Shown here in pieces: positions 37,132 through 45,311 of a stretch of DNA of 64,000 nucleotides (position 1 is the stretch's first letter; each line of letters begins with the position of its first letter). Made by a program: the position numbers and the translations under genes. The stretch is from Aquabacterium sp. GTDB taxonomy: Bacteria; Pseudomonadota; Gammaproteobacteria; Burkholderiales; Burkholderiaceae_C. The notes beneath the pieces are model-generated. The model worked only from the letters and a program-made list of their open reading frames with translations. It made no database searches and was not told the DNA's origin. The DNA lies in NCBI GenBank assembly GCA_030654395.1, contig JAURXM010000108.1, positions 124,001 to 188,000 of the forward strand, written 5' to 3'.

Positions 37132-37215
37132 GTTCTCGCCAGCTTGATCTTTCTCAATGCGGTAAAAGGGATGCAGTTCTAGTATGAGCCACTTCACTCA
37201 TTCACAGGGACTGTT

Positions 37216-38688
37216 GTGCCAAGTGCGCCGTCGAAACGATCTGTTGCTGTACCGTCCGCCAAGACCTTCGTGGGTCCGCTTGTTAACGCAGCAGGCGTGC
37301 TGCGCCAGAGGCTGACATCTGAGGACTGGCAAGCCACCAACACCTTGGCCATCAAGACGCTGGAATTGGCGGGTAAGTCGGTGGAGCGCATTTTGCAAAG
37401 AGAGGCGGCGCAGACTGGTACGTTGCTGTGCGCGTCATGCGGCTCTGATCCTGGGATGCCTCGTGATGCTGTCGATCAGATGCGCAAGTACGCGCGCAGC
37501 GCCAATGGCCGCAAGCTCTTGGCGATAGCAGCGCAAGAGCTGAGACAAAAGCCCGCTGATGTTGCTGGCTGGCTTGCTGATGATGTCGACAGCCTCGCGC
37601 GGGGCGAGCCCCTGTCGGCGCGCCTGCAGGGCCTCAGTCAAGTGAGTACGCTGGTCACCGGCGACCCCATGTGGCCTGCGACGACCGTGGCCGTCGCGAC
37701 ACGCAGTCTGCTTGTGTTGTGCCACTGCGAGTTCAACACGGCATTCCGTCGCGCGGCCAAGGCGAGGTCAACGAAGCGCTCGGCGCTCGGACTCGCCGCA
37801 CACGTTGCCGCCCTGAATGCGCAAATTGGGCGGCTAGAGACGGGCATCCGAAAGGCCGCAGATGCGGGCAAGGATGACCGTGTTCGCGGCGCGCTGCAAC
37901 GTGCCTCGGTGACGCTGGCGCGATTGCTTCCGAAGCTGGCTGGCCGCATTGCGCCTGCTTCGTATCTCGCTCGCGTCAGCCGCAATGGCAGTGTCCACGC
38001 ACCAGAGAACCTTGCGCTGGGTCGATCTACGCTAGAGGCCGCCAATCTGCTGCGCGAGGGCATCGCGGCTTACTGCGCCTGCATTGAGTTGCTGACAAGG
38101 CCAGATCGGCTCAGCGTACTCAAGCAGCTCGCAGCCTTGCCGTTTGAAGACGGTGAGGTGAGGTCGAGTGCTCTGTCTGAGTGCGGCGAGCCCGTGCTGA
38201 CTGCGTGGGCAGACGAACTCCGCTCGGGCAGCGAAGTCGTGGTGGAAGGGTATGTGACCGGCACGAGCACGTGGCGCGGCAGCGATGGCAAGTTGCATTC
38301 GATGGTTCAACTGCTGGCTGCCAATGGTGATGAACGCATCACCGCTGTCTGCCTGTATCTGCACCTTGCGCACAGAGGCATCGCGTCCGGCGCTTACTGT
38401 CGGCTGGCGGGCATCTTCAGGCGAAGTTCGACATACGCCAAAGGCCGCCCAGCGATCGAGATTGGTCGCTGGGACGATGTGCGGCAGAAGCGAACGGCGA
38501 GCTGGCACAACGGGTTTGTGGCGCTCGCCGATCACTGCTACCCGGTGTTCCCGAACGGCGACATGATTGCGTGGGCCTTGAGCCCGCAGCGTGTCTCAGT
38601 CGATAAAAAGGGCCCAGATTTCTGGGGTGCTGGCGAGGCGGTTTGGGCGCCGTTGGCTCATGGATGGAGCAAAGACTATGCCGGGTAA
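37216..38688 (+). CDS. Unknown protein with C-terminal OB-like domain, first gene of TGT-like cassette
   Basis: About 490 residues, not recognised. GTG 37216 has AGGGA upstream. The N-terminal two-thirds are mostly helical. A CxxC pair (LLCASCGSDPG) lies near residue 72, and a basic stretch (RRAAKARSTKRS) near 185. A beta-rich segment at about 335-415 (GSEVVVEGYVTGTSTWRG, then VQLLAANGDERITAVCLYL, then SGAYCRLAGIFRRS) looks like an OB-fold, often a nucleic-acid binder. No transmembrane segment is seen. The gene overlaps the next by 11 bases, so the two are probably co-translated. A nucleic-acid binding or guide role for the downstream TGT-like enzyme is inference only. Confidence 0.55.
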   Translation: MPSAPSKRSVAVPSAKTFVGPLVNAAGVLRQRLTSEDWQATNTLAIKTLELAGKSVERILQREAAQTGTLLCASCGSDPGMPRDAVDQMRKYARSANGRKLLAIAAQELRQKPADVAGWLADDVDSLARGEPLSARLQGLSQVSTLVTGDPMWPATTVAVATRSLLVLCHCEFNTAFRRAAKARSTKRSALGLAAHVAALNAQIGRLETGIRKAADAGKDDRVRGALQRASVTLARLLPKLAGRIAPASYLARVSRNGSVHAPENLALGRSTLEAANLLREGIAAYCACIELLTRPDRLSVLKQLAALPFEDGEVRSSALSECGEPVLTAWADELRSGSEVVVEGYVTGTSTWRGSDGKLHSMVQLLAANGDERITAVCLYLHLAHRGIASGAYCRLAGIFRRSSTYAKGRPAIEIGRWDDVRQKRTASWHNGFVALADHCYPVFPNGDMIAWALSPQRVSVDKKGPDFWGAGEAVWAPLAHGWSKDYAG

Positions 38689-39079
38689 TTACGAGCCTTG
38701 TACCGAGTACTACACCGCGTGGCTTGCCGCGTACGAGAAGTGGCAGACCGCCTACAACGAGGGTACTGCTTTGTTGTTGGACTGTGATCGTGACTTCAAC
38801 GATGCACTGGACAATTGTCTTGATGCCCCATCGAACCCATTGAAGGGCATCGTCTGTGCCAAGCGATTGGCCACGTTTTGGGCCTGTATATCGCGTGCGG
38901 CTTCGGCTGCAGCGAAGGTCGCCGAATACAAGGCGCAGGCGGATGCGCTGGCCACGCAGTTGTGGGCATGCATTGCGGCCCACACAAATTCACGGGCGAT
39001 CTTGCCGCCCGACCCCGATGAGGCGGAAGAACTTGACGAGCCGGGCATGACCTTCCCTCCCATGGACCTCAGTGATTGA
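38678..39079 (+). CDS. Small cysteine-rich helical protein of TGT-like cassette
   Basis: A 133-residue protein, not recognised. ATG 38678 has GGAG nine bases upstream and overlaps the preceding gene. Six cysteines (two in DCDRDFNDALDNC, one each in VCAK, FWACIS and LWACIA, one near the N-terminus) lie on predicted helices. The spacing resembles paired helices held by disulfides or a metal site. The C-terminus is acidic and Pro-rich (PPDPDEAEELDEPG). No signal peptide is seen, so it is probably cytoplasmic. It may be a structural partner of the flanking proteins. Confidence 0.55.
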   Translation: MPGNYEPCTEYYTAWLAAYEKWQTAYNEGTALLLDCDRDFNDALDNCLDAPSNPLKGIVCAKRLATFWACISRAASAAAKVAEYKAQADALATQLWACIAAHTNSRAILPPDPDEAEELDEPGMTFPPMDLSD

Positions 39080-39080
39080 G

Positions 39081-40487
39081 ATGGCAGGCTCTGGGGGTGT
39101 CATGCAGGGCGTGCGGTTTCTTGTCAATGCGCGGTTGGCGACGCTGCGTGCCGATTTCCTTGTTGGTAGCAGGCCGCAAGGCTATCTCGTTCCGCCGGAC
39201 TACGCATCGAAGTCCGTGCGCGAGCAACTCGGCTTGCTGCCCGCGAAGCACCGACGCTATCTGTTGGTGGATAACGGTCGTTTCGACGATCTGGCGCGCT
39301 TGCGAAATGAAGCACAAGAGCAAGCGCGGGACGTGGCGGCGCGTCTGAAAGCGCTTCAGGTGAGCACGGGAGAAAGTCCAACACGAAAGGCGCTGTCCGT
39401 AGAGGCGCGCAGGGTGGTTGACCAATTCGCTGCGCAGATTGAAGGCGCGGCTCATGCTTCGACCGGGATTGGGCTTGCTGCACAGCTTGAGTTCAAGCCA
39501 CATGGCGTGGTCGGTGAAGAGGATATCCTTGCCGCGCTGTGGTACTCGCTGGGTCTAGAGCCTTCATTCCTGCTGCGCGGGTATGCGCGTTTGGTTGCAC
39601 TCAATCGACGCGTGGCGACGCGAACCTTGCAGCGTCGCGCTGACGGTGAGTTGGGCGCAGTGGACGATCTGCCTGTGGTCGCCGCTGTGGACTACCGCAG
39701 CGCGTTCGATGCCGGTGCGCTCTATGCGCAAAAACGCATCACCCACTTGTGCCTGCCCTTTGGCGCGCTGATGGCCGACGACCGTTGCGCCCATGCCTAC
39801 GTTGGGCCCAAGGGCCTTGTCGACATGGATTCGTCGGTGCCTGTGCGGGTGCTGCGCGCGACCCTCGTGGCGCGTGGCCTCATGGATGGCTGGCGCAGTG
39901 TGCATCGAACGCCGCCCGCGCATGTGCACCTGCTCGGCTTGGGTCAGCCGCTGATCTTGGCATTGGTGGCGAGCGTGTTTGAGCGCGTGCCCTTGCTGAC
40001 TTGCGATGCCACCAGCCCTTTCAAGGACGCCGCTCAAGGGACGCTCTACACCTCGGTGCCGGTGTTTCGCCGATTGGACGTGGGTGCCGTTGCGGCCAAG
40101 CTGCTGGCACAGCCCGCGGGCCAATGGGATTGCCCGTGTGCACACTGCGCTGGGCAGCTGCACCGACAAGACTGGGCCGCCGCGCATGGCCTGTTTGCAA
40201 GCATGTCCCCTGCGCAACGCCAGCCAGCCAAGCTGAAGCTCGGTCGGCAAGATCCACTCGGACGCTTGTTGCCGATGCTCACCGTGAACCCTGATCCAGA
40301 GGCATTGGCCGCGCGCATTGGCCACAACCACGCTACCTTGCAAACTTGCATTGACGCTTTGCATCGGGCCAAGCAGCGCGAGGGGGGGCTGGCACGCATC
40401 ACGCGAAAGTGGGTCGCTGCTTACCCCGTCGGCACGCAAGCCAACGCTTTCCAGCGTGCACTCGATGCGGCACTGGCGCTGCTGTAA
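39081..40487 (+). CDS. Divergent tRNA-guanine transglycosylase-like (TGT/DpdA-type) protein
   Basis: About 468 residues. TGT-fold landmarks appear in the right order. D64-N-G-R-F matches the DSGGF substrate-base loop. HLLGLGQPLIL matches the conserved GVGxP segment. D309-x3-P-x-K-x-A-x2-G-x-L-Y-T aligns position by position with the nucleophile motif D-C-V-x-P-T-R-N-A-R-N-G-x-L-F-T. C351-x-C353-x2-C356 matches the zinc cysteines, and H415-N-H fits the zinc His-Asn, though about 59 residues away instead of about 26. It is expected to exchange a purine base in RNA or DNA for a deazapurine; the substrate is unknown. GTG 39072 and ATG 39102 are alternative starts. No queuosine-pathway or known dpd genes are nearby. 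Confidence 0.6.
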   Translation: MAGSGGVMQGVRFLVNARLATLRADFLVGSRPQGYLVPPDYASKSVREQLGLLPAKHRRYLLVDNGRFDDLARLRNEAQEQARDVAARLKALQVSTGESPTRKALSVEARRVVDQFAAQIEGAAHASTGIGLAAQLEFKPHGVVGEEDILAALWYSLGLEPSFLLRGYARLVALNRRVATRTLQRRADGELGAVDDLPVVAAVDYRSAFDAGALYAQKRITHLCLPFGALMADDRCAHAYVGPKGLVDMDSSVPVRVLRATLVARGLMDGWRSVHRTPPAHVHLLGLGQPLILALVASVFERVPLLTCDATSPFKDAAQGTLYTSVPVFRRLDVGAVAAKLLAQPAGQWDCPCAHCAGQLHRQDWAAAHGLFASMSPAQRQPAKLKLGRQDPLGRLLPMLTVNPDPEALAARIGHNHATLQTCIDALHRAKQREGGLARITRKWVAAYPVGTQANAFQRALDAALALL

Positions 40488-40552
40488 ATGCACGGTGCTT
40501 GAGGCTGGATGGGTGGTTTCTGGTGATACAAACGCGGTTCAGTTCAACCGCT

Positions 40553-40570
40553 GTTGTGGCTCACCACAAC
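40553..40570 (+). other. Perfect 7-bp hairpin before rluE
   Basis: gttgtgg and ccacaac flank a ctca loop five bases before the rluE ATG region. No T-run follows, so it is not a typical terminator; it could affect rluE translation. Confidence 0.4.
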
Positions 40571-40574
40571 CCCC

Positions 40575-41132
40575 ATGACCGCCATGCCCCGCCTGATTGT
40601 TTTCAATAAGCCCTTTGACGTGCTGACGCAGTTCACAGATGAGGCTGGCCGCGCAACGCTGAAGGATTACCTGCCCATTGCGGGTGTCTACCCGGCGGGC
40701 CGACTTGATCGCGACAGCGAAGGCTTGCTGCTGCTGACCGATGACGGCAGCCTGCAAGCGCGCATCGCTGATCCCAAGCATAAATTGCCCAAAACCTACT
40801 GGGTACAGGTCGATGGCTTGCCCACAGCAGACCAGTTGCAGCAATTGCGCACAGGGGTGCAGCTCAAAGACGGCATGACCTTGCCTGCACAGGCGCGTGC
40901 GTTGGATGACCCTCAGTTTTGGCCACGCACACCGCCAGTCCGGTTTCGTCAACATCTGCCAACCAGCTGGTTGGAGTTGGTGATTTGTGAGGGCCGAAAC
41001 CGCCAGGTCCGGCGGATGACCGCTGCCGTTGGTTTGCCCACTTTGCGCTTGGTGCGTGTGCGTATTGGCCCGTGGGCTTTGGATGGTTTGATGCCGGGCG
41101 AGTGGCGCGAGGTCCCCGCCCGCTTGGCTTAA
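40575..41132 (+). CDS. rluE: 23S rRNA pseudouridine synthase, RluE-like
   Basis: About 185 residues, without the S4 domain, as in the RluE/RsuA-type enzymes. The catalytic Asp is in [14 protein letters not shown]. The family blocks [18 protein letters not shown] and [15 protein letters not shown] are present. It converts a specific uridine of 23S rRNA to pseudouridine. ATG 40575 or 40584 may be the start. Its 3' end runs convergent to the RND efflux operon. Confidence 0.88.
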   Translation: MTAMPRLIVFNKPFDVLTQFTDEAGRATLKDYLPIAGVYPAGRLDRDSEGLLLLTDDGSLQARIADPKHKLPKTYWVQVDGLPTADQLQQLRTGVQLKDGMTLPAQARALDDPQFWPRTPPVRFRQHLPTSWLELVICEGRNRQVRRMTAAVGLPTLRLVRVRIGPWALDGLMPGEWREVPARLA

Positions 41133-41142
41133 CTGGTTGGAC

Positions 41143-44100
41143 TCAATTCGGTGCCTTGACCTTGAACCACGAGGCATACAAAGCGGGCACGAACACCAGC
41201 GTCAATGCCGTGGCCACCACCAAGCCGCCCATGATGGCAATGGCCATGGGGCCCCAAAACACACTGCGGGTCAGCGGGATCATGGCCAGCATGGCTGCAG
41301 CAGATGTCAGTACCACGGGCCGTGCGCGGCGCACAGTCGCCTCCACGATGGCTTGCCATGGCGTGCTGCCTTGGTCAATGTCTTGGTCAATTTGGTCAAC
41401 CAAGATCACAGCATTGCGCATGATCATGCCGGCCAGTGCAATGACGCCAAGCAAGGCCACAAAACCAAACGGCGCCTGAAACACCAAAAGCGCAGGCACG
41501 ACGCCGATCAGGCCCAAGGGCGCCGTCATGAACACCAGTGTCATGCGGGCAAAACTTTGGAGCTGCGCCATCAGGAAGAACAGCATGACCATGAACATGA
41601 CGGGGAACACCGTGAACAGGGCTTCATTGGCCTTGTCGCTTTCTTCTACGGCGCCGCCCACCTCAATGCGGTAACCATCAGGCAGGCCGTCGATTAAGGG
41701 TTGAAGCGTTGCGCGAATTTTGCCGGAGGCATAGGGGGCTTGCACACCGTCGGCCACGTCGCTGCGCACGCTGATGGTGGTCTCGCGGTTGCGGCGCATC
41801 AGCACCGGGTCCTCGAAAGTGGCTTCCACACGGGCCACTTGAGACAGCGCGATGGCGGTGCCTTGCGGCCCGATGAGCTGGATGTCACCGAGGTGGTCGA
41901 TGGCTTTGCGCTCCGCTGTGGACGAGCGCACGACCACGTCTACCAGCTCCTCGCCCAGACGCATTTGGGTCACAGGTGCACCTTGCAATACCGTTTGCAC
42001 GACCTGCGCGACATCGGTGCTCGACAAGCCCAGTTGGCTGACCTGATCTTGGTCGACCTGGATGTGCATGGTCCGCACTTGTTCTCCCCAGTTGAGCTGG
42101 GTGTCCTTAACCAGTGGGCTTTGGGCGACCACCTGGCGTGCGGACTCGGCAATGCGGCGAACCTGATCGGCATCGGGGCCGATGACACGGAACTGAACGG
42201 GGAAGCCTACGGGCGGGCCGAACTCCAATCGGCTGACGCGGCCACGCACATTGGGGAATTGCTCATTCTTGGCAAACATGGTGATCAACCGTTGGCGAAC
42301 GGCCTCACGTGCGGCGGTGTCCTTCGTCATCAGCACGAACTGCGCATAACCGGGGTTGGGCAACTCGGGTTGCAGTGACAGGTAAAAGCGCAAGGCACCT
42401 TGGCCTGTATAGGCAGTGAAGTAGCTGACATCGGCATCAGCCTTGAGGACGCTCTCCAGTCGGCGCACTTCGCTTTGGGTGGCCGCTATAGAGCCGCCTT
42501 CACGCAGCCTGAGTTCGACCAAAAGCTCGGGTCTGGATGCCGTTGGGAAGAACTGCTGTTGCACCAAACCCATGCCTGCGGCGGCGGCCACAAAAGCCAA
42601 TACGGTGGCGCCAATGACCTTCCATTGGTTGGTCACGCTCCAGCTGATCCATTTGCGCAAACGCACATAAATGGGCTTGTTGTAAGGGTCTCCATGGTTG
42701 TGAGAGGCCAGTGTGTCGGGCAAGAGCTTGAAGCCCAAGTAGGGAGTGAACACGACGGCGACGAACCATGACACAACCAAAGCCAAGCTCACGATCCAGA
42801 AGATGCCGCCCGCGTATTCGCCCGATGTCGATTTGGCAAAACCAACTGGCATGAAGCCCGCTACGGTCACCATCGTGCCGGTGAGCATCGGGAAGGCTGT
42901 GGAGGTATACGCAAAGCTGGCAGCCTTCACGCGGTCCCAGCCTTGCTCCATTTTGACAACCATCATCTCGACGGCAATGATGGCGTCGTCTACCAACAGG
43001 CCCAAGGCAATGATCAAGGCACCCAGTGAGATGCGGTCAAGGCTCCAGTCCATGATGTACATGACGACGGCCACCAAGCCCAGCACCAGCGGGATGGATG
43101 CGGCCACGACCACGCCAGTGCGCCATCCCAAGAACAAGAAGGACACAGCCAAGACAATGGCCAAAGCCTCTAAGAAGGAGCGCTCGAACTCCCAGATCGA
43201 CTCATCAACCACTTTGGGCTGGTCTGCGTATTGCTCAATGCTCACGCCCACAGGCAGATCGCGGCGCACTTGCTCGATGGTGCTTGACAGCGCAGCGCCT
43301 AGGTTTTGGATATTGGCGTTGCGGGTCATGGTCACGCCCAGAGCCAGCACGTCCTCGCCATTGTGGCGAATCGTGAAATTGGCCGGTTGCTCATACCCGG
43401 CTGTGAGTGTGGCTACATCGGACAAACGCACAACTTTACCGCCCACATTGAGGCGAATGGCCGCGACATCATCGATGCTGCGCAAGGCACCGCTGACACG
43501 CACAAACACACGGTCTTCGGTGGTTTCTGTGTAGCCAGCAGGGGTCACCTGATTTTGTTTGGCCAAGGCTTGCAACACTTGTTGCGGCGCCAAACCCAAA
43601 GCCGCGAGTTTGCGGCTGGAGAACTCGACAAACACCTTTTGTGCTTGCGCACCGAGCAGGGTCACCTTGCCGACGTTGGGCACGGCCTGCAGTCGCCGTT
43701 TGATGCTTTCGGTGACTTCCTTGAGCTCGACCATGCTCAGGTCGGACGCGCGAACGGCATACAAGGTCGTGAAGACGTCGGTGTATTCGTCGTTGTAGAA
43801 GGGGCCGCGAATCGCGTCTGGCAGCTCACTGCGGATGTCGTTGACTTTTTTGCGTGCTTGGTACCAGGTGTCTTCCAGTTCACGCTTGGACAAGCGCCCC
43901 GCCATTTGCATGGTGATCCCGCCATAGCCTTGGCGTGCAAAGCTGTTCATGGCTTGTACGCCACCGAGGTCTTGCAAGGCTTGTTCGATGCGGTTGAGGA
44001 CGTGGTCTTGTACCTCGCGTGCTGTGGCGCCGGGCCAGACCACCACCAGGGTCATGGCCGGGATGTTGAACTGCGGGTCTTCAGAACGTCCCAGCTTGGT

Positions 44101-44196
44101 GAAGGCGTATAGCCCGGACACCAAAGTGGCTATGATCATGAACAAGACCATGGCCTGATGACGCAAGGCCCATTCGGATAGGTTGAACGACTTCAT
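41143..44196 (-). CDS. RND efflux transporter, inner-membrane permease
   Basis: About 1017 residues with the 12-helix RND layout, two large periplasmic domains, and the duplicated halves of AcrB-type pumps. The N-terminal SEDPQFNIPAMTLVVVWPGA and the helix-4 pair LLVDDAIIAVE are recognisable. It lacks the signature residues of heavy-metal pumps, so drug, dye or solvent substrates are likelier. It forms a tripartite pump with the two genes encoded upstream. Confidence 0.92.
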   Translation of the reverse strand: MKSFNLSEWALRHQAMVLFMIIATLVSGLYAFTKLGRSEDPQFNIPAMTLVVVWPGATAREVQDHVLNRIEQALQDLGGVQAMNSFARQGYGGITMQMAGRLSKRELEDTWYQARKKVNDIRSELPDAIRGPFYNDEYTDVFTTLYAVRASDLSMVELKEVTESIKRRLQAVPNVGKVTLLGAQAQKVFVEFSSRKLAALGLAPQQVLQALAKQNQVTPAGYTETTEDRVFVRVSGALRSIDDVAAIRLNVGGKVVRLSDVATLTAGYEQPANFTIRHNGEDVLALGVTMTRNANIQNLGAALSSTIEQVRRDLPVGVSIEQYADQPKVVDESIWEFERSFLEALAIVLAVSFLFLGWRTGVVVAASIPLVLGLVAVVMYIMDWSLDRISLGALIIALGLLVDDAIIAVEMMVVKMEQGWDRVKAASFAYTSTAFPMLTGTMVTVAGFMPVGFAKSTSGEYAGGIFWIVSLALVVSWFVAVVFTPYLGFKLLPDTLASHNHGDPYNKPIYVRLRKWISWSVTNQWKVIGATVLAFVAAAAGMGLVQQQFFPTASRPELLVELRLREGGSIAATQSEVRRLESVLKADADVSYFTAYTGQGALRFYLSLQPELPNPGYAQFVLMTKDTAAREAVRQRLITMFAKNEQFPNVRGRVSRLEFGPPVGFPVQFRVIGPDADQVRRIAESARQVVAQSPLVKDTQLNWGEQVRTMHIQVDQDQVSQLGLSSTDVAQVVQTVLQGAPVTQMRLGEELVDVVVRSSTAERKAIDHLGDIQLIGPQGTAIALSQVARVEATFEDPVLMRRNRETTISVRSDVADGVQAPYASGKIRATLQPLIDGLPDGYRIEVGGAVEESDKANEALFTVFPVMFMVMLFFLMAQLQSFARMTLVFMTAPLGLIGVVPALLVFQAPFGFVALLGVIALAGMIMRNAVILVDQIDQDIDQGSTPWQAIVEATVRRARPVVLTSAAAMLAMIPLTRSVFWGPMAIAIMGGLVVATALTLVFVPALYASWFKVKAPN

Positions 44197-44210
44197 GGGA
44201 TGCCTTGATA

Positions 44211-45311
44211 TCAGTGCGTTGGGCGTTGGGCCACGCGCACGGTCATTTGTTCGTTCAATAGCTGTGCACCAACCGACACCACCTGGCTGCCTTCTGTCAG
44301 GCCGCTCAAGATGACGCCATCACTGGTGAAGCCCTCTACGGTCACAGTCTGCCGATGGAGTTGACCTGTTGCGGGGTTGGCTATCCACACAAACGCCGCA
44401 CCATCTCGTTTGACCAAGGCGCCGCTGGGCAAGGTGATGCCTGTTTGCAGCGCAGGCGTGGAGAGGTGCACCTCTGCGCTGCGGCCCCAACGCAGGGTGG
44501 GGCGCAGCGCGGCTGGGATCGCGCCCAGCGCGTAGCGGGCACGCACCACGCGGCCGGCAGGCAAGGATACCGGTGACAGCTCGCGCAGGCTCAAGGGCCA
44601 TGTGCCCGCTTGCGCCTGATCGGGCAGGGCAAGGTGGGCTTGCCATTGGCGCACATCGGTGGCCATCTGCTCGGGCAGGAAGACCTGCACTTCCACATCG
44701 CCTTGACGGGCCATGCTGACGACCACTTGCCCTTCGTTGACGACCTGGCCTGCTTCTGCGTGCCACTGTGTGATCACGCCTGCATAGGGCGCTGTCAGTT
44801 GCCCGTAGCCTTGCCGGTTGCGTGCCAAGTCCAATTGGCTTTTGGCTTGCATGACGTGGGCCGATGCGGCTTTCAACCGCGCTTGTTGGCGCTCCAGATC
44901 AGCTGATGCGACAGAGCCATCGGTGCTCAAACGTGCCAGCCTCTGCTCGTCGGCTTGTGCCTGATCAGCTTCAGCTTGGGCGGCTTTGACTTGTTCTTGT
45001 GCGGCGGTCACACCCAAGGTCAGATCGGCTACATCTAGCCTCGCGAGGACTTGTCCTGCTGCAACCGATTGGCCGACTTCAACCAGCCTGCTGCTGATGC
45101 GCCCTGCGCTCAGGAAGGCCACTGGCGATTCAACCCGAGGCTGCAAGGTGGCCGTGAGCATGCGCTGTTGTGCTGACGCACTGGCCTTGACGGGGCTCAC
45201 CCAGACAAGGGGTTTGATGGGCGGGGGCGCAGCGGGGCGTGAACAGGCTTGCAACATCATCAGGGCTGACAAGGCAGCCAGAGAACGCCAATGGGGTGTC
45301 AGGTACGTCAT
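44211..45311 (-). CDS. RND efflux periplasmic adaptor (lipoprotein)
   Basis: About 366 residues of the membrane-fusion family. It has a lipobox (LMMLQAC), a barrel-sandwich/lipoyl half (SVAAGQVLARLDVAD and later PYAGVITQWHAEAGQVVNEGQ), a coiled-coil hairpin (about 95-165) and a beta-barrel domain. Its ATG overlaps the stop of the outer-membrane gene by four bases, and the permease gene follows 14 bases downstream. Confidence 0.9.
   Translation of the reverse strand: MTYLTPHWRSLAALSALMMLQACSRPAAPPPIKPLVWVSPVKASASAQQRMLTATLQPRVESPVAFLSAGRISSRLVEVGQSVAAGQVLARLDVADLTLGVTAAQEQVKAAQAEADQAQADEQRLARLSTDGSVASADLERQQARLKAASAHVMQAKSQLDLARNRQGYGQLTAPYAGVITQWHAEAGQVVNEGQVVVSMARQGDVEVQVFLPEQMATDVRQWQAHLALPDQAQAGTWPLSLRELSPVSLPAGRVVRARYALGAIPAALRPTLRWGRSAEVHLSTPALQTGITLPSGALVKRDGAAFVWIANPATGQLHRQTVTVEGFTSDGVILSGLTEGSQVVSVGAQLLNEQMTVRVAQRPTH

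Noticed and set aside
37132..40574. Genomic island boundaries around the TGT-like cassette
   Set aside because: The cassette looks accessory, but no integrase, flanking repeats or tRNA gene was found at its edges, so transfer cannot be supported from sequence alone.
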